Assembly (NCBI GenBank): GCA_943735955.1
Contig: OX030956.1
Coordinates: 1,350,912 to 1,414,911 of the forward strand
Length of the DNA: 64,000 nt
DNA from: Piscicola geometra
Taxonomy: Eukaryota; Annelida; Clitellata; Hirudinida; Piscicolidae
Direction: 5' to 3'
The notes under the pieces are model-generated. The model was not told the DNA's origin, ran no database searches, and saw only the letters and a list, made by a program, of their open reading frames with translations. Position numbers and translations under genes: made by a program. Positions 61,718-64,000 of the stretch are shown here, one piece after another (position 1 is the first letter of the stretch; each line of letters begins with the position of its first letter).

Positions 61718-64000
61718 ATGGAGAAAGACAAGGACAAAGAAAAGGAGAAAGACAAAGACAAGGAAAAGGAGAAGGACAAAGACAAGGAAAAGGAGAAGGA
61801 CAAAGACAAGGATAAGGAGAAGGACAAAGACAAGGAAAAGGAGAAGGACAAAGACAAGAATAAGGAGAAGGACAAAGACAAAGAAAATGATAAAGAAAAA
61901 GAACCACCGACAAAGCCGATACAGCCCATTGAAACCATTTTGTATAATTGGTTCATAAGCACTGGTGAGACTTTGAAGACATTTTCACACTCAACCTTTT
62001 AAACTTGATTGGTTACATTTCAGCCCCAAAAAGAAAATTAGTGAATTGATAGCTATTATATGTTAAACGACTTTAAGTGCTTAAGTTTAAAAAAATTTTT
62101 TACAGAGATAGTTGTTTGCATCAAACATCTACGAAATATTTATCTTTTTTTTAAATTCAGACCTCTCTACATTGATTTCTTTTAAAAATCTTTATAAGAA
62201 AGAACCAAACTTTTGATAAAAGCCATTAAACGCTTTAAACCTTGAGTCTTGTACTTTTTTAGTACTAAAATACGATAACTTAACTATAATCTCTTATGAT
62301 TTTTTTTGCTAAACAATTCATTTTATGAACTGAATAAAACAAATATCAAAGTATTACTATTCCAAAATTAATTAACTATCTTTATTATTCAAGCGGTCGC
62401 AAGATTTATAAAAAAGTTTTTCCTCGTTATAATCGGCATTATTTTCTTGGTGATATCTGGATTTTTACTCCATAAAGAGTTCACGGTGAGCGTTTAAACA
62501 TATTAACAAATTAACTTCCCAAAAATTAGTATTTTCCTATTATTTGTATCTACTTTCACATAGAATTTCGTTCACTTCTATTTTCATCTAAGTAAAATAA
62601 TTTATAATATATACATTTCAAATTTTCACAAATTTGTCTTTTTACTCTAACAAGCTATCGAGTGCACTGATTGACTACACAGATATATGTAGATCCACCA
62701 TCAACAACCAAACGTGTAGTGAAATGCCTGCAGGTCAAATATATTCCAATCATGAATATTAAAATAATCATTAATAAATATCTATTGTCTTACATTGTAA
62801 GAAATTAATTATCTTTTCCAGTTTATTTTATAAGTATTAACATTAAAAAACCTATTCTGAAAGGTGTGACATGTCCGTGCGAAATTAAAATTAAAATCTC
62901 TGATGAAATAAAGGTCAGTCAATGAAATAAAAAAGTTTTTAGTTAAATTGTCAGAAAAATCTTATCAAATGCTGTGAACAACAAATTTCGTTAATCACTC
63001 ATCCAATCTCACATTGTTCAATAAAAACTCATCTCAAAAGACCCTTAAGCACTACTAGAATCTCACAAATTCTTCAATAAAACAAACCATGTAACCTAAC
63101 AGGCTCCTGTTTATGTATATTACCAACTGAACAACTTCTACCAAAATCATCGTCTTTACGAACGTTCTTACGACGCCAAGCAGTTGTATGGCCTCCCGGT
63201 CACTGCAGAAACAATGGTGGCAGAGTGTTTTCCATACGATTCGAAATTCAACACTCCATTCTTGCCATGTGGAAAAATCGCCAACAGCTTATTTAATGGT
63301 TCTTTTATGAATATTTCCTTTGGTGTATGAGCTAGTTCTGAAAAATTCGGTTATTCTTTAAATTAGTGCTATCAAAATAATCAAGTGTGATTGCATTGTG
63401 TACGTCGTAGATCTAGATGTAGAATTGTAGTAAAATTAATCAAATTCTCCATACCATAATAGATACCTTTAGACTTTACAAGCAAGCTGAGGATAAATCA
63501 TTGACTGAAATCCCTTGGCTAAAGACTGGTATTGCCTGGACCACTGATGCCATGAGACTCTATCGAAACGCCAAGGACTTCGTTGTCTCGTCTAGTTGTT
63601 CGTGAACATTCATGCTTTATTTTGTTCTTTAAAAGTTATAAATTCTTAAATTTACAAATTATAAAATAATTAAATTATTTTAAACTTAACTCCATTCTTA
63701 TTATTTGACCATAAGCCTAAAATTTCTCAATAAATAAAACGTTTTTAAATACTAATAGACCATTCGATTATTCCGTACATTTTTCGATCCCGTGCACAGT
63801 AACTCAGAAGACTCAAGCGCCTCCCAACTGGCACAAACCCATCTCAAAGTTCGATTTAGAAGACCCTGAAAACAACGGTTTCCTGAACGAAGACTTCCGC
63901 GTCTGGATGCGCATAGCCACTCGTGCAGCCTTCCGCAAACTGCACAGACGCATTGAGCCGAGTATCTCGATCGAAAAAGGCATCTACCTCCTCAAGATCA
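61718..64000 (+). CDS. CDC50/TMEM30 family, P4-ATPase flippase beta subunit (3' end beyond window)
   Basis: Exons 61718-61964, 62394-62485, 62655-62733, 62822-62913, 63103-63298, 63487-63594 and 63800 to the window edge join in phase. TM1 is KFFLVIIGIIFLVISGFLL. The ectodomain shows the family signatures: an IDYTDIC start, CPCEIKIKI, VYYQLNNFYQNHRLY (family NFYQNHRRY), LPCGKIANSLFN (family CGxIANSxFND), GIAWTTD, and NWHKPISKFDLEDPENNGFL with EDFRVWMRIATRAAFRKL. TM2 lies outside the window. The protein chaperones and completes P4-ATPases that flip phosphatidylserine in Golgi and plasma membranes. The cytoplasmic N-terminus is unusual: a perfect-period KDKEKEKDKDKEKE repeat of about 60 residues. 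Confidence 0.9.
61724..61904 (+). repeat. Coding minisatellite for the Lys/Asp/Glu repeat
   Basis: A unit of about 36-42 bp of the type AAGGACAAAGACAAGGAAAA GGAG is repeated about five times, entirely in frame within the first CDC50 exon. Confidence 0.9.

Noticed and set aside
61692..61962. Minus-strand Ser/Leu/Phe and Cys/Pro-rich open frames
   Set aside because: Antisense of the Lys/Asp/Glu coding repeat in the CDC50 exon.

Overview
This is a 64 kb, strongly AT-rich piece of animal (metazoan) nuclear DNA. Genes are split into many short exons by GT-AG introns, long stretches are non-coding, and there are long simple-sequence repeats, a LINE fragment and a small DNA transposon. Shaker-type potassium channel, dachshund, syndecan-like, lysyl hydroxylase, zyxin-type LIM and PLC-like genes point to an animal. 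I think an invertebrate such as a lophotrochozoan is most likely, but the phylum cannot be fixed from this window. Gene models were built by reading splice sites by eye and requiring reading-frame phase to be kept. For most genes the summed exon lengths are an exact multiple of three.

Layout. 1-480: 3' end of a single-pass membrane protein (+). About 1660-1986: last two exons of an unidentified gene (+). 2894-3885: four-TM, MS4A-like protein (+). 12194-4330: about 26-exon phospholipase C-like inactive protein (PLCL/PRIP family, -), tail to tail with the MS4A-like gene and head to head with a small syndecan-like gene (12883-13791, +). Then a long minus-strand block: Shaker-type Kv channel (18863-15345), zyxin-family triple-LIM protein (24396-20365), procollagen-lysine hydroxylase PLOD (32036-25710), ATG5 (36067-34572), TCAF/M60 metallopeptidase-like protein (38632-36497) and DNA polymerase eta (43745-40044). 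A 5'-truncated CR1/L2-like LINE (about 34400-32590, -) lies between ATG5 and PLOD. A 7 kb gene-poor interval (43.75-50.8 kb) holds a complete non-autonomous hAT element with terminal inverted repeats and an 8-bp target duplication, and a 430-bp (TAC)n array. Dachshund (50828-60725, +) and the 5' part of a CDC50/TMEM30 flippase subunit (61718 to the window end, +) close the window.

The genes are ordinary single-copy animal genes with unrelated jobs (phosphoinositide-related scaffolding, K+ conductance, focal-adhesion signalling, collagen modification, autophagy, translesion synthesis, retinal determination/transcription, lipid flipping). There is no operon-like functional cluster. The interest lies in lineage-specific changes: complete loss of PLC catalytic residues, a roughly 240-residue N-terminal extension on the Kv channel, a syndecan tail lacking its PDZ-binding C2 motif, an intact metallopeptidase motif in a TCAF-like protein, an acidic insertion in ATG5, a Lys/Asp/Glu repeat at the N-terminus of CDC50, and CA/TG microsatellites abutting splice sites. 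I did not find a clearly new biological system.
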